64,000 bases of DNA from the NCBI RefSeq assembly GCF_001984575.1, contig NZ_LZNS01000001.1:1290717-1354716 (forward strand), in the 5' to 3' direction. The translations under genes and the position numbers were made by a program. A model generated the notes under the pieces. The model was not told the origin of the DNA. It ran no database searches and worked only from the letters and a program-made list of their open reading frames with translations. Position 1 is the first letter of the stretch, and the number at the start of each line of letters is the position of its first letter. Below, in pieces: positions 49,505 to 61,479 of this stretch. Source of the DNA: Streptomyces sp. MP131-18 (GTDB lineage Bacteria > Actinomycetota > Actinomycetes > Streptomycetales > Streptomycetaceae).

Positions 49505-50383
49505 ATGACCGTCGCGGCCCTTGTCGTGTCGCACAACAGGTGCGACCTTCTGCGGAAATGCCTGTCGGCGCTGCTCGCGCAGACTCGGTCCCTGGACGAG
49601 ATCCTGGTTGTCGACAACAATTCGAGCGATGGCAGTGTCGACATGATGCGCCGCGAGTTTCCGTCCGTCACGGTGGTGCGCACTCGGACGAACATCGGCG
49701 GCGCCGGCGGCTTCTCACTGGGGGTCGACACCCTGCTCGGGCGCGGTCACAGCTTCGCCTGGCTCATGGACGACGACGCCGAACCGAGGGAAGACGCCCT
49801 GGAGCCGCTGCTTTCCGCGATGCACGCCACCGGGAACAAGTCCGGCTTCGTCGCGTCGACGGTGCTCGCACCCGACGGCACCAAGATCCCCAGCCACATC
49901 CCGCTGCGCATCCCCGTGGCGGAGAACCGTGGATTGTCCACGCCTTCCGACACCTACCCGGCGGCGCACTCGACCTTCGTGGGCGTGCTCATCAATCTGG
50001 AGACGGCCAGGAGCACCTACCTTCCCATCTCGGATTTCTTCATCTGGTGGGATGACTCGGAGTACACCTCCAGACTCCAGACCCTGGCCGGCGGACTCGC
50101 GAGCACGACCAGCATCGTTGCGCATCCGAACAAGCCGGAGTGGAAGGACCTCGGCTCCCGTCTGCGTTTCGACGTGCGGAACAGGATCTGGCTCCTCAAG
50201 CACCGCCGACTCGGCTCGGCCCGGGGCCGGGAACGCGCCGCCGAGGCGTTCTGGTCGGGGATCTGGTCGCAGGCGAGGAACGCCCGCAGGAAGGACCTGT
50301 TCGTCCGGTACCTGGTCCAAGGGCTGTGGGAGGGCGTCTTCACCCGGCCGCGGCCGGTGCTGCCGGCCCGTCCACCGGACTGA
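49505..50383 (+). CDS. Family 2 glycosyltransferase, GlfT1-like
   Basis: A 292-residue GT2 enzyme. It contains VVSHNRCDLLRKCL, VDNNSSDG, the metal/nucleotide motif MDDDAEP and the later WWDDSEYTSRL segment that in GlfT1-type galactofuranosyltransferases carries the acidic catalytic residue, then HP in SIVAHPNKPEW. It would add a furanose from UDP-Galf. ATG at 49505 with AAAAGGAGAAGC. It is the last gene of the rightward operon and its final 44 nt overlap, tail to tail, the response-regulator gene on the other strand. Confidence 0.85.
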   Translation: MTVAALVVSHNRCDLLRKCLSALLAQTRSLDEILVVDNNSSDGSVDMMRREFPSVTVVRTRTNIGGAGGFSLGVDTLLGRGHSFAWLMDDDAEPREDALEPLLSAMHATGNKSGFVASTVLAPDGTKIPSHIPLRIPVAENRGLSTPSDTYPAAHSTFVGVLINLETARSTYLPISDFFIWWDDSEYTSRLQTLAGGLASTTSIVAHPNKPEWKDLGSRLRFDVRNRIWLLKHRRLGSARGRERAAEAFWSGIWSQARNARRKDLFVRYLVQGLWEGVFTRPRPVLPARPPD

Positions 50384-51032
50384 CGATGCCGGCCCGGAAG
50401 GCAAAGGAGACGAGCTCCGCCCGGTCACGTACATACAGCTTCTGGCGGATTCTGTAGAGGTGGGTACGGACCGTCGACGAACTGATGAACAAGGTGCGCG
50501 CGGTATCGTCCAGTGAGTTGCCCAGAGCCAGCGTCACCAGTATTTCGCGCTCCCGGCGGGTGAGTGTCTGAGCACGCACCTGAAGCACGCGGTCCACGAT
50601 GGCCGTCCTCGCCCTGAGCCAGTTGATGAGATCGCCGGCCAGGGAGGGCATCACATAGATATTCCCGCTCGCCACCGTCTCAACGGCCCGGATCATCTCG
50701 ACCGAATCGGCGTCGCTCGCGACGACACCCCGGACGCCGGCCTCGAGGAGAGCGTTCGTCGCGGCGGCGGTCGTCTCGTGGGAGACCACCAGCACCGGTG
50801 GGCAGGTCTCGCTTCCGGCCCGGAGCCAGGGCGTCATTTCGCCCGGCTCACGGGTGGTTGCCGAAAGGTCGGCGACGACGAGGTCGGAGTGCGTCGTCCG
50901 CCGGGCCGCGAAGCAGTCGCGGGGATCTGTCACGACCTCCACCACCGACACGCGCGGCGCCGCACTCAGCATGGTGCGCAGCCCTTCGCGGGTAATCGCG
51001 AGCGATGCACAGACAACGACCTCAATACTCAT
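50340..51032 (-). CDS. NarL/LuxR-type response regulator
   Basis: A 230-residue protein. The N-terminal receiver-like domain has the phosphorylation-site Asp in LVVADLSATT, though the acidic cluster near residue 10 is reduced (VVVCASLAITREG), so phosphorylation is uncertain. The C-terminal LuxR helix-turn-helix reads LTRREREILVTLALGNSLDDTARTLFISSSTVRTHLYRIRQKL. I use ATG 51032 with GGAG eight bases upstream. No histidine kinase gene is adjacent, so it may act as an orphan. Probably the third gene of the leftward operon with Glf and GlfT2. Confidence 0.85.
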   Translation of the reverse strand: MSIEVVVCASLAITREGLRTMLSAAPRVSVVEVVTDPRDCFAARRTTHSDLVVADLSATTREPGEMTPWLRAGSETCPPVLVVSHETTAAATNALLEAGVRGVVASDADSVEMIRAVETVASGNIYVMPSLAGDLINWLRARTAIVDRVLQVRAQTLTRREREILVTLALGNSLDDTARTLFISSSTVRTHLYRIRQKLYVRDRAELVSFAFRAGIVSPVDGPAAPAAAG

Positions 51033-51062
51033 TTGACTCTCCACTCGACGACTGCCAGAGCG

Positions 51063-54120
<3,058 letters not shown>

Positions 54121-54281
54121 GTCCCCGTCCTCCCTACGTTGATGTCCTGCAGCGGACTTTCGGCCCGAGCCGTCGAGGGCCGCAGCCGTGCTCGCACTCG
54201 CCCGCCGGTGCTACGACCCCGGTCCGTCGCTTGGCATCGCCCCGGCAGGCGCGCACGGCGTACCCGGCACACGACGCCGGC

Positions 54282-55799
54282 TCATGGAGCGGCTGGAGCG
54301 AGGGTGATGAGGTTCCAGGAGACAGGAGGGAGAGTCTGTCGGCAGTTGCCCGTCCCGGCCGAGGTGACCGGGAGGTCCCGGGGTCGCACACGGAGAGGAT
54401 TCTCAGGAGTGTTGACGGCCGAGGTGTCCTCGTCCGCCAGCACGTGGTGACCGGTGACGGTCAGCTCACCGAAGCCGGTGGTTGCGCCCTGGAGAGTGAT
54501 GGGCTGCCGACTTCTGTTGACGGCGAAGATCGCGACTTTGCCGTCGGTCTCGTCGTGCGTCGCCACCACGTCCACGGCGGGGACGGGTCCGAATCTCTCC
54601 GTATCGATCGTCGGAGCGCTGAGTTCGGACCTCAGCACGTCGCCACGGGCGTGGCGGGCGGTGAGGGCGAAGGGATAGAAGATCGGCTGTTTCCAGGCGG
54701 ACCCGGAGCCGAAGGTCCTGATCGGCGCGATGACGTTGACGAGTTGAGCCTGGCAGGCGATGCGGACCCGGTCCGCATGACGGAGCAGTGTCATCAGCAG
54801 ACTGCCCGCGACGACAGCGTCCCTGACGGTGAAGTCGTCCTCGATGAGGACGCGGGGGCTTTCGGACATCGACGACCACTCGTACGGCTCCCGGAACCGG
54901 GACTGATACCACACATTCCACTCGTCGTACGCCAGATGGATGCGGCGCTGCCGGTGCTGGCGTGCCCGCACGAAGTCCACCGCCGCGATGGCGTCCTCGA
55001 TGTGCCGGTCCATGGAGCATGCGGATGCCAGAAAGGACTGTTCGTCGTACTTCTCGGGGTCGTAGTACTGGTGCAGTGACACGTAGTCGATGTGCTCGTA
55101 GGCTGCGTCCAGGGCTTCGGCTTCCCAGCTCGCGTACGTCGGCATCGTCATGTTGGAGCTGCCGCACAGCACCGTCTCGATGCTGCTGTCCACGAGCTTC
55201 ATGGCCTGGGCCGCCTGGCCGGCCACCTCACCGTACGAACGCGCGCTGCGGTGTCCGACCTGCCAGGAGCCGTCCATCTCGTTACCGAGACCCCACAGCT
55301 GCACCCCGAAGGGGGCGTCCACGCCGTTTTTCTGACGGAGCTCGGCCAGTGTGGTTCCCTTCGCCACGTTGCAGTACTCCACGAGAGCGGCTGCTTCGCC
55401 GGGGCCCCGGGTGCCCAGATTGACCACCATGTACGGGTCCACCCCGGCGCGGTCCGTCCAGTCCATGAACTCGTGCAGACCGAATGCGTTGCTCTCCACG
55501 GTGCGCCAGGCGAGGTCGAGCGTACGAGGACGATCCTTCAGTGGACCGACGCCATCTTCCCAGCGGTGGCTGGAGACGAAGTTCCCGCCGGGATAGCGCA
55601 TCGTGGTGGCCCCGAGTTCCCGGGTCAGCTCCAGCACATCGCCACGGAAGTTCGTGTCAGCCACCGTCGAAGGGTGTCCAGGGTCGTACACACCGCCGTA
55701 GACACCACGGCCCATGTGCTCGACGAAGAATCCGAAGAGGCGGCGGTCGATTGCACCGATGCGGAAGTCCCTATCGACTCGTACGGTCGCCGTTGTCAT
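54282..55799 (-). CDS. Second GH51 alpha-L-arabinofuranosidase-like enzyme
   Basis: A 505-residue GH51 homologue, about half identical by eye to the one at 38213-39745. Catalytic Glu residues are in WGLGNEMDG and LAYDEWNVWY; VEHMGRGVYGGVYDPGH and RYPGGNFVSS are kept. No signal peptide. Two cytosolic copies in one cluster suggest different furanosides or two stages, for instance trimming of Araf or Galf units from intermediates. ATG 55799; the binding site is weak. It is divergent from the LacI-type gene, with about 270 bp between them. Confidence 0.92.
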   Translation of the reverse strand: MTTATVRVDRDFRIGAIDRRLFGFFVEHMGRGVYGGVYDPGHPSTVADTNFRGDVLELTRELGATTMRYPGGNFVSSHRWEDGVGPLKDRPRTLDLAWRTVESNAFGLHEFMDWTDRAGVDPYMVVNLGTRGPGEAAALVEYCNVAKGTTLAELRQKNGVDAPFGVQLWGLGNEMDGSWQVGHRSARSYGEVAGQAAQAMKLVDSSIETVLCGSSNMTMPTYASWEAEALDAAYEHIDYVSLHQYYDPEKYDEQSFLASACSMDRHIEDAIAAVDFVRARQHRQRRIHLAYDEWNVWYQSRFREPYEWSSMSESPRVLIEDDFTVRDAVVAGSLLMTLLRHADRVRIACQAQLVNVIAPIRTFGSGSAWKQPIFYPFALTARHARGDVLRSELSAPTIDTERFGPVPAVDVVATHDETDGKVAIFAVNRSRQPITLQGATTGFGELTVTGHHVLADEDTSAVNTPENPLRVRPRDLPVTSAGTGNCRQTLPPVSWNLITLAPAAP

Positions 55800-56069
55800 G
55801 ACTGTCCATTCGCGTCGAACCGAGCCGGCCATATGAGATGGACGTGCCAGCGAGTTTAGCTTCCTGCGCACAGCCAAGTCGTCGCAGTGTCTACCTGGTT
55901 CAAAGGATTCGCAGTAAGTGTCACTTTCGTCCATAGCTGATCTACTTCAGGATGCTGCACGACCACAACCTGACGGAAGGGTGATGGTGTGTCCGCCACG
56001 CACGGTAGGGTGTCCAGCGGGCCCTGGGACCGGGGTTTGTCAGCATCGTGTGATCCAGGAGGGGGAGGC

Positions 56070-56079
56070 GTGACGTCAC
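56070..56079. promoter_or_regulatory. Palindrome over the LacI gene start
   Basis: GTGACGTCAC, a perfect 10-bp palindrome with central CG whose first three bases are the start codon. It could be an autoregulatory operator, as LacI proteins favour CG-centred sites. The remaining 55800-56069 stretch shows no other clear element. Confidence 0.35.
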
Positions 56080-57101
56080 ACGGTCGCGCGAGAAGTGTCA
56101 CCATCAAGGACGTGGCGCACCTTGCCAAGGTTTCCCCGAAGACCGTATCCAACGTGGTCAACGGGTACGTGCACGTGAGTCCTGTGACGAGGAAACGGGT
56201 TCAGCGGGCCATCCAGGAGCTCGACTTTCGACCGAACAGATCGGCCCGAAATCTACGCCGCGGCAGTACAGGCATCATCGGCGTCATCGTGCCCGACTTA
56301 CATATGTCCTACTTCGCCGAGCTCAGCCATCAGTTACTCATGGCGGCCGAGGAGCACGGCCGTACCTTGCTCATCGAGCAGACTCTGGGGGACTGGCGGC
56401 GGGAAGAAGCGGTCATCGACCATCTCGGCGACCGGTTCGTCGACGGGGTGGTGGTGACCCCGCTCGCTCCGCACGGCAGTGCGTTTACCGGGCGCGCGGG
56501 CATGGGGTTCGTCTTCATCGGGGAACGACCCAGCGGATGTTCCGCCGACTATGTGGGTATCGACAATGTCGCCGCCTCCCGGGAAGCCGTCACGCACCTT
56601 GTAGACCGTGGCCGGCGGCGCATCGCGGCCATCGGCCTCCAGCCCGAGCCGTGCGGCGGCACACCACTGCAGCGACACACGGGTTACCGCGAAGCGCTTG
56701 CAGCGACCGGGCTGCCGGTGGACACGCGACTGGAGAAGGAAACCGTCCGTTACCACCTGCACGACGGGGCACGGGCGATGCGCTCACTGCTGGACGGGCC
56801 GTGTCCGCCGGACGCCGTGTTCTGCTTCAACGATGCTCTGGCTCTGGGCGCACTGCGGGCTCTGCACCAACGTGGACTGCGGGTCCCCGACGATGTCGCG
56901 GTCATGGGTTTCGACGACTTCGAGGCGACCGAATTCAGCACACCGAGCCTGAGCAGCGTCGCCTCGGACAAAGCCGCCATGGCCCGTGGCGCGGTGCGTC
57001 TGTTACTGGAACGGATCGACTCTCCTGAGCGGCCGGCCAGAGAGATTCTGCTGGGACACACCCTGCGGATCCGCGAGTCCACGGTGGGCGGATTCTCCTA
57101 G
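56070..57101 (+). CDS. LacI-family transcriptional regulator
   Basis: A 343-residue repressor. The helix-turn-helix and hinge read TIKDVAHLAKVSPKTVSNVVNGYVHVSPVTRKRVQRAIQEL, then LRRGSTGIIGVIVPDL begins the sugar-binding domain, which ends VMGFDDFEATEFSTPSLSSVA. It resembles regulators of sugar utilisation and likely senses a furanose-type inducer linked to GH51. GTG 56070 has GGAGGGGGAGG; an upstream ATG at 55989 is possible. Its neighbour GH51 gene is divergent, the usual LacI-target arrangement. Confidence 0.9.
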   Translation: MTSHGRARSVTIKDVAHLAKVSPKTVSNVVNGYVHVSPVTRKRVQRAIQELDFRPNRSARNLRRGSTGIIGVIVPDLHMSYFAELSHQLLMAAEEHGRTLLIEQTLGDWRREEAVIDHLGDRFVDGVVVTPLAPHGSAFTGRAGMGFVFIGERPSGCSADYVGIDNVAASREAVTHLVDRGRRRIAAIGLQPEPCGGTPLQRHTGYREALAATGLPVDTRLEKETVRYHLHDGARAMRSLLDGPCPPDAVFCFNDALALGALRALHQRGLRVPDDVAVMGFDDFEATEFSTPSLSSVASDKAAMARGAVRLLLERIDSPERPAREILLGHTLRIRESTVGGFS

Positions 57102-57171
57102 CAGCTGTCCGGGCGAGCATGTCCTGTTCGAACGTGTCGCCGAGTCGGCAGCTGACACCACCAGTCGAACC

Positions 57172-57186
57172 AGGAGGCTTGTCATA
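57172..57186 (+). promoter_or_regulatory. Perfect Shine-Dalgarno sequence before an ATA codon
   Basis: AGGAGG (57172-57177) is followed after six bases by ATA 57184, which is in frame with the flippase gene; TTG 57179 is out of frame. The next in-frame ATG is 57214, with no good site. Confidence 0.55.
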
Positions 57187-58449
57187 GGCGCTAATCAGAG
57201 CACCATCACGGTAATGACCTTGCGGTTTTCGCTATTCATGGTCGATTCAGTCATGTCCGCAGTCCCCGCTTTCATCGTGCTGTGGGCAGTTTCCCAGGTC
57301 GCCGATGCGGACACATACGGAACTGTCGCCATCGGACAGGCCTTTGGAGTGATCGGGGCAATCGCCGTCATTTGGGGATGGGAGCTTTCCGGACCACCAA
57401 AAATTGCCCGAGCAGACCCACAGGCACGCAAAGAATATTACGCCGAGTCGATCGGCGCACGGTTATGGCTGTTCCTTCCTGCCGTGTCTCTCGGAATGAT
57501 CGGCCTGTGGTTCGCCACCGATGGCTCCTACCTGGCAATCGTGCCGGGTCTGGCCGGAACACTTTCCGGGCTATCACCTTCCTGGTTCTATATCGGAACA
57601 GGTGACAGTCGATCCCTGGTTCTTCTCGAAACCATTCCGAATGTAGCGGCAACATTGCTGGGCGCTTTCCTCACGGTGTATTCCGGATATGTGCTGCCGA
57701 TTCTGGTGCTGCCGCTGCTGGGCGCGCTGATCAGTCCCATTGTCGCCTCGGTGCAGATCCTGGGCACGCGCCGGCTCTGTGCCAGCGACTTCCGATTCGC
57801 CAATGCAGTGGCGGCCCTGCGGAAAGATGCTGCTCCCGCCGCCACGGGTGCCACGACAGCACTGTATGTGACTCTCCCCGTGCTCCTGGTGGCAGCGGTG
57901 AACCACGGCGCGGTCGCGTCCTTCGCCGCAGCGGAACGCCTCCAGCGGTCCGCGCTCTCTCTGGCGACGCCGGTCACAAAAGTTTTGCAGGGCTGGGTGC
58001 CCTCGACAGATCAGCGAATCGTAGTATCCAGAATCTTTCGGGCACTGGCCATCGGGGCGGCGACCTCGGCCACATTGGCGACCATTACCGCTTTCACCGC
58101 CGCACCAATTCTTCGCCTCACCACGGGCGGCGAAATCTCGATTTCGGTTTCCTCTTCGCTTTTTCTGGGCCTCATCGTCGGCGCCATCGCCCTCTCACAA
58201 GTCACGGGTATCGTGTGCCTGGCCAGCCTCGGTATCTTTTCCAAAGTTCTGACCAGTACCATCCTCGGCGCCATCGTCGGCCTGGGACTCGTGCCCGTGA
58301 TCGGCCACAGTCACGGCACTGTTGGCGCCCTGGGAGCTTTGGCGCTTGCGGAGCTGACCGTGCTCCTCTACCAGCTCTGGGCCGTGCTGGCAGCGCTACG
58401 CGAACTCAGGAAGGCGCCGCAGCCCGAACTCGTGAGTGTGGAGGGCTGA
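57184..58449 (+). CDS. Wzx/MATE-like flippase (polysaccharide exporter family)
   Basis: A 421-residue membrane protein with about 12-14 helices (MTLRFSLFMVDSVMSAVPAFIVLWAVS, VIGAIAVIWGWE, LGALISPIVASVQIL, and others), resembling lipid-linked oligosaccharide flippases with an early loop GPPKIARADPQARKEYYAES. It would export a Galf-containing lipid-linked glycan or the product itself. GC content is visibly lower than its neighbours. Start unclear: ATA 57184 behind AGGAGG, or ATG 57214 without a good site (411 residues). It ends 48 nt from the convergent GT gene. Confidence 0.75.
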   Translation: MGANQSTITVMTLRFSLFMVDSVMSAVPAFIVLWAVSQVADADTYGTVAIGQAFGVIGAIAVIWGWELSGPPKIARADPQARKEYYAESIGARLWLFLPAVSLGMIGLWFATDGSYLAIVPGLAGTLSGLSPSWFYIGTGDSRSLVLLETIPNVAATLLGAFLTVYSGYVLPILVLPLLGALISPIVASVQILGTRRLCASDFRFANAVAALRKDAAPAATGATTALYVTLPVLLVAAVNHGAVASFAAAERLQRSALSLATPVTKVLQGWVPSTDQRIVVSRIFRALAIGAATSATLATITAFTAAPILRLTTGGEISISVSSSLFLGLIVGAIALSQVTGIVCLASLGIFSKVLTSTILGAIVGLGLVPVIGHSHGTVGALGALALAELTVLLYQLWAVLAALRELRKAPQPELVSVEG

Positions 58450-58497
58450 CCTCCGCCCTCCAGCTCGCGGCACCTCGCACCGCCATTCGGCCAAAGG

Positions 58498-60372
58498 TCA
58501 GCGGGAATCCTTCTCACCGAAAAGGTGCATTCCCTGTGTGTCCGGCGAGACCAGGTGGCTCGCTGACGACTGGTACCTGCGAGCCAATTCGGGCCATCTC
58601 CACCAGAGCCGGACATGCTCCTTGAGCAAACCCTTGACGGACTTCACGAAGAGCGAACGGCTTCGCCTCCGACGGGAAACGAGGTTCCCATAGGGAAAGT
58701 AGATATCGACCGCATCACGATGGCCGATATGCTGCCATTCATCCATCACCACAGGGAGTACCGGAGCAACAGTATGCCGACGCCTCCTGAACGCGTGCCG
58801 GCATATGAGCGCGCCCATATGCAGGACGGTGGCGACCTTACCTTTCGGCGACGTACGATCACTCAGGTGCAGTGTCGTGTCGATTGAAATCTTCTCAGGG
58901 TGGTCAGTCCGTTCCGAGGAATCGAGAAAACCCTGGCGCAGGCTGATCAATGACGCGAGCTTGCCATCGGACTCGCGGAGCAGATCTGTCGGCTCCCGGT
59001 GCAGGTCGATCAGCGCTTGACGCCTAAGAGCAGCAGTTGAGTACCGCATACACAACAGCGATTCGATATCAAAGGCGAGGTTGGACAGGACGAGCCCGGT
59101 GCCTCGGCGATGGCGCGAGTGGATCAACGCAGCGATACATCGATTACGCAAAAGATAATAGGCTTGCCAATCATGGGCGTCTTTCTCCCTCCAGGATTCG
59201 TGCCAGACCGCGAATCCCGGGAGACTGACCGTGGGGATGCCATGCGAGCCGGCCCGGAGTCCGTACTCGATGTCGTCCCACTTGATGAAGACAGGCAGCG
59301 GAAGTCCCACGGACCTTATGACGTCGGCCGGAATGAGACATGTCCACCAGGCATTGTAGTCGACATCGAAACGCCGATGGAGCCAGGGAGTTCTGCGCAG
59401 GTCATTGAGCGACAAGTCGAATGAATCGACGACTCCGGGCACCGAATCCCACATGTAGTCCCGCCGGTCCACCCTCTCGCCGAACGTGGACAGTACACAC
59501 GGTTCACTCATCTCGAACATGTGGGCCCCCACGATAGTGGGTTCCCGACAGAAATCGGCAAAATCCAAGCCTCTGATGAAGCTTTCCGGATCCAAGGCCA
59601 CGTCATCGTCCATGAGCACGACGTAATCACTCAGATTTTCCTTGATGGATTCGTGCATACCACGCCCGAACCCTCCGGCTCCGCCAAGGTTTCGCTGCTT
59701 CACGACACGCAGCCGGCGGATCACTTCCGGATGCAGTTCACCGAATCGCGGATTGTCCGCGACCGAGTACTGCCGGCCGTGATCGACGACGAATATGTGC
59801 TCCACCCTCCCGCCGAGGCCGATCACCTCACCGACCCCCTCCAGGAGGTCCATACAGGTTTCCGGGCGATCATGCGTCGTGATCACGATCGTCGCGGCGC
59901 CCTGCTTTGCGCCGTCGTCCTCCACCTGCCATTTGGCATCGATTATTTTCACATCCGGATCAGGCGAAACGACATCGAACCAATACCACCCACCCTCCCG
60001 AAACTCATCCAATGGCAAAATCTCGTCGAACGAACTGCCGTTCGTTGCATCCCTGGACAGAACTGACACCGCGTCACCGTGCTCGTTCGACGCATAAATC
60101 GTCACCGCACAAGCGCCATTCACCTGGATTTTCAACCTGACGTGACGACACGATGTCCAGGTACGCCAATAACTGGCCGGGAAAGCGCTGAAATAGGCTG
60201 CCATGGATACACTGCCGCCGTTCGCCCCGTCCGCCGCCGGGGCTTCGGTGTGAGGGGAAACGTAGAGCGGCAAGGTTTCCGTTGGCCGATCGAAAGGGAG
60301 GTATGTCCGCTGAACGGTTCGCCAAGAATCCTTCCGGACGCTCCGATACGCACCATCGGCTGTCCTCGCCAC
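58498..60372 (-). CDS. Second GlfT2-like galactofuranosyltransferase
   Basis: A 624-residue GlfT2 homologue. GT-A motifs: VITTHDRPETC, KQRNLGGAGGFGRGMH, LMDDDVALDPESF (about 255-268), PVFIKWDDIEYGLRAG and FAVWHESWREKDAHDW. The N-terminal jelly roll ends EGGWYWFDVVSP. It has an Arg-rich C-terminus. Compared with the 52225 protein the sequence differs throughout, so the two are not a recent duplication and probably differ in acceptor or linkage. GTG start at 60372 with AAGGAG; 266 bp separate it from the divergent PhyH-type gene. Confidence 0.9.
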   Translation of the reverse strand: MARTADGAYRSVRKDSWRTVQRTYLPFDRPTETLPLYVSPHTEAPAADGANGGSVSMAAYFSAFPASYWRTWTSCRHVRLKIQVNGACAVTIYASNEHGDAVSVLSRDATNGSSFDEILPLDEFREGGWYWFDVVSPDPDVKIIDAKWQVEDDGAKQGAATIVITTHDRPETCMDLLEGVGEVIGLGGRVEHIFVVDHGRQYSVADNPRFGELHPEVIRRLRVVKQRNLGGAGGFGRGMHESIKENLSDYVVLMDDDVALDPESFIRGLDFADFCREPTIVGAHMFEMSEPCVLSTFGERVDRRDYMWDSVPGVVDSFDLSLNDLRRTPWLHRRFDVDYNAWWTCLIPADVIRSVGLPLPVFIKWDDIEYGLRAGSHGIPTVSLPGFAVWHESWREKDAHDWQAYYLLRNRCIAALIHSRHRRGTGLVLSNLAFDIESLLCMRYSTAALRRQALIDLHREPTDLLRESDGKLASLISLRQGFLDSSERTDHPEKISIDTTLHLSDRTSPKGKVATVLHMGALICRHAFRRRRHTVAPVLPVVMDEWQHIGHRDAVDIYFPYGNLVSRRRRSRSLFVKSVKGLLKEHVRLWWRWPELARRYQSSASHLVSPDTQGMHLFGEKDSR

Positions 60373-60638
60373 TTTGCAGCTCCTTCGAAGATGGCGTTCC
60401 GCTCAAACGATCTGGGCCTCGGCACAGACCTGTCAATGGTGGCGACCACATCCGGTTCGGCCCCGCGCGGTCGGCGGCTTCCCCGCCCGCGCACTCCCCC
60501 GCCGCGCCCCTGGACAGCTTGTGGTCGTGCAGCATCGTGACGATCGCGAACCGTGGACGGGTACCACCGGCTGCTGAAAACTCGACGTGCAGTGTCGCAA
60601 CAGGACGACGAAGCGCGTACCACGAGGGGAGAAGGCCA

Positions 60639-61478
60639 TTGCCTGCCAGTGCGATCGACCTCGACCACGTGATCGGCAGGGTACGGACGACGGGGTATGC
60701 GGTGCTTCCGGGCGTCCTCTCGTCCGAGGAGACCCGGCGAACCAGAGAGGCACTGCACCGGCTGTCGGAGCTGGACGACGAGGCCCACGGCGTCGAGCGC
60801 CTCGTCGGGATGCGGGAACGCGGCGCGCTGCGCAACCTGGCCGCCGCCGACGACGTCTTCCACGCTCTGCTGGAGACCTCGCCCGCGCTCGACATCGTCG
60901 ACGCCTTCCTGGGCCGACGGGGAATACTCAACTGCTTCGACGCCCTGACCCTGTTCCCCGGGCAGGGCCGCTACCCGTGGGACTACCACACGGACCTGAT
61001 GGACGTGACCGGTGTGTCGTTCCCGCCCGATAAGATCCCCGGTGTCAACGTCCTTTATTACTTCGACCGGGTGCGCGAGGAGAACGGCGCCACCTGGGTC
61101 GTTCCCGGGAGCCACCTCACCCTCGCCGACGAGCCGGACCCCGAGGTGATGGCGCCGCTGTCAGTGCCGCTGGAGGTCGAGCCCGGTGACGGCGTCGTGT
61201 TCGATGCGCGCATCTGGCACTGTGCGGGTACCAACGGCTCGGACGTACCACGCGCCCTGATCAAAACGTTGTTCACCGCGCCCTGGTACCGGCCGCAGAT
61301 GGACTTCACCCGTGCCGTGCCCGAGGAAATGCTCGCCCGGCTCGGCCCGCGCGCGCGCCGCTATCTGAACGTGCACAACGTACCGCCCACGACCGTCGAC
61401 GAGCTGCGGTGGCGGCTGTTCCACGGTGACGCGGTGTACGAGGAGGAGACGGCTGTGGACAAAGTTGCGGAGGTCTGA
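60639..61478 (+). CDS. Phytanoyl-CoA dioxygenase (PhyH) family oxygenase
   Basis: A 279-residue Fe(II)/2OG oxygenase. Iron ligands: HTD in YPWDYHTDLMDV (about residue 120) and distal His in ARIWHCAGTN. PGVNVLYYFDRVREENGATWVVPGSHL is the typical PhyH segment. It likely hydroxylates a pathway intermediate. TTG 60639 was chosen because GGGGAGAAGG lies just before it; similarity to the family begins about ten residues later. It starts a new rightward operon with the radical SAM gene two bases after its stop. Confidence 0.88.
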   Translation: MPASAIDLDHVIGRVRTTGYAVLPGVLSSEETRRTREALHRLSELDDEAHGVERLVGMRERGALRNLAAADDVFHALLETSPALDIVDAFLGRRGILNCFDALTLFPGQGRYPWDYHTDLMDVTGVSFPPDKIPGVNVLYYFDRVREENGATWVVPGSHLTLADEPDPEVMAPLSVPLEVEPGDGVVFDARIWHCAGTNGSDVPRALIKTLFTAPWYRPQMDFTRAVPEEMLARLGPRARRYLNVHNVPPTTVDELRWRLFHGDAVYEEETAVDKVAEV

Positions 61479-61479
61479 C

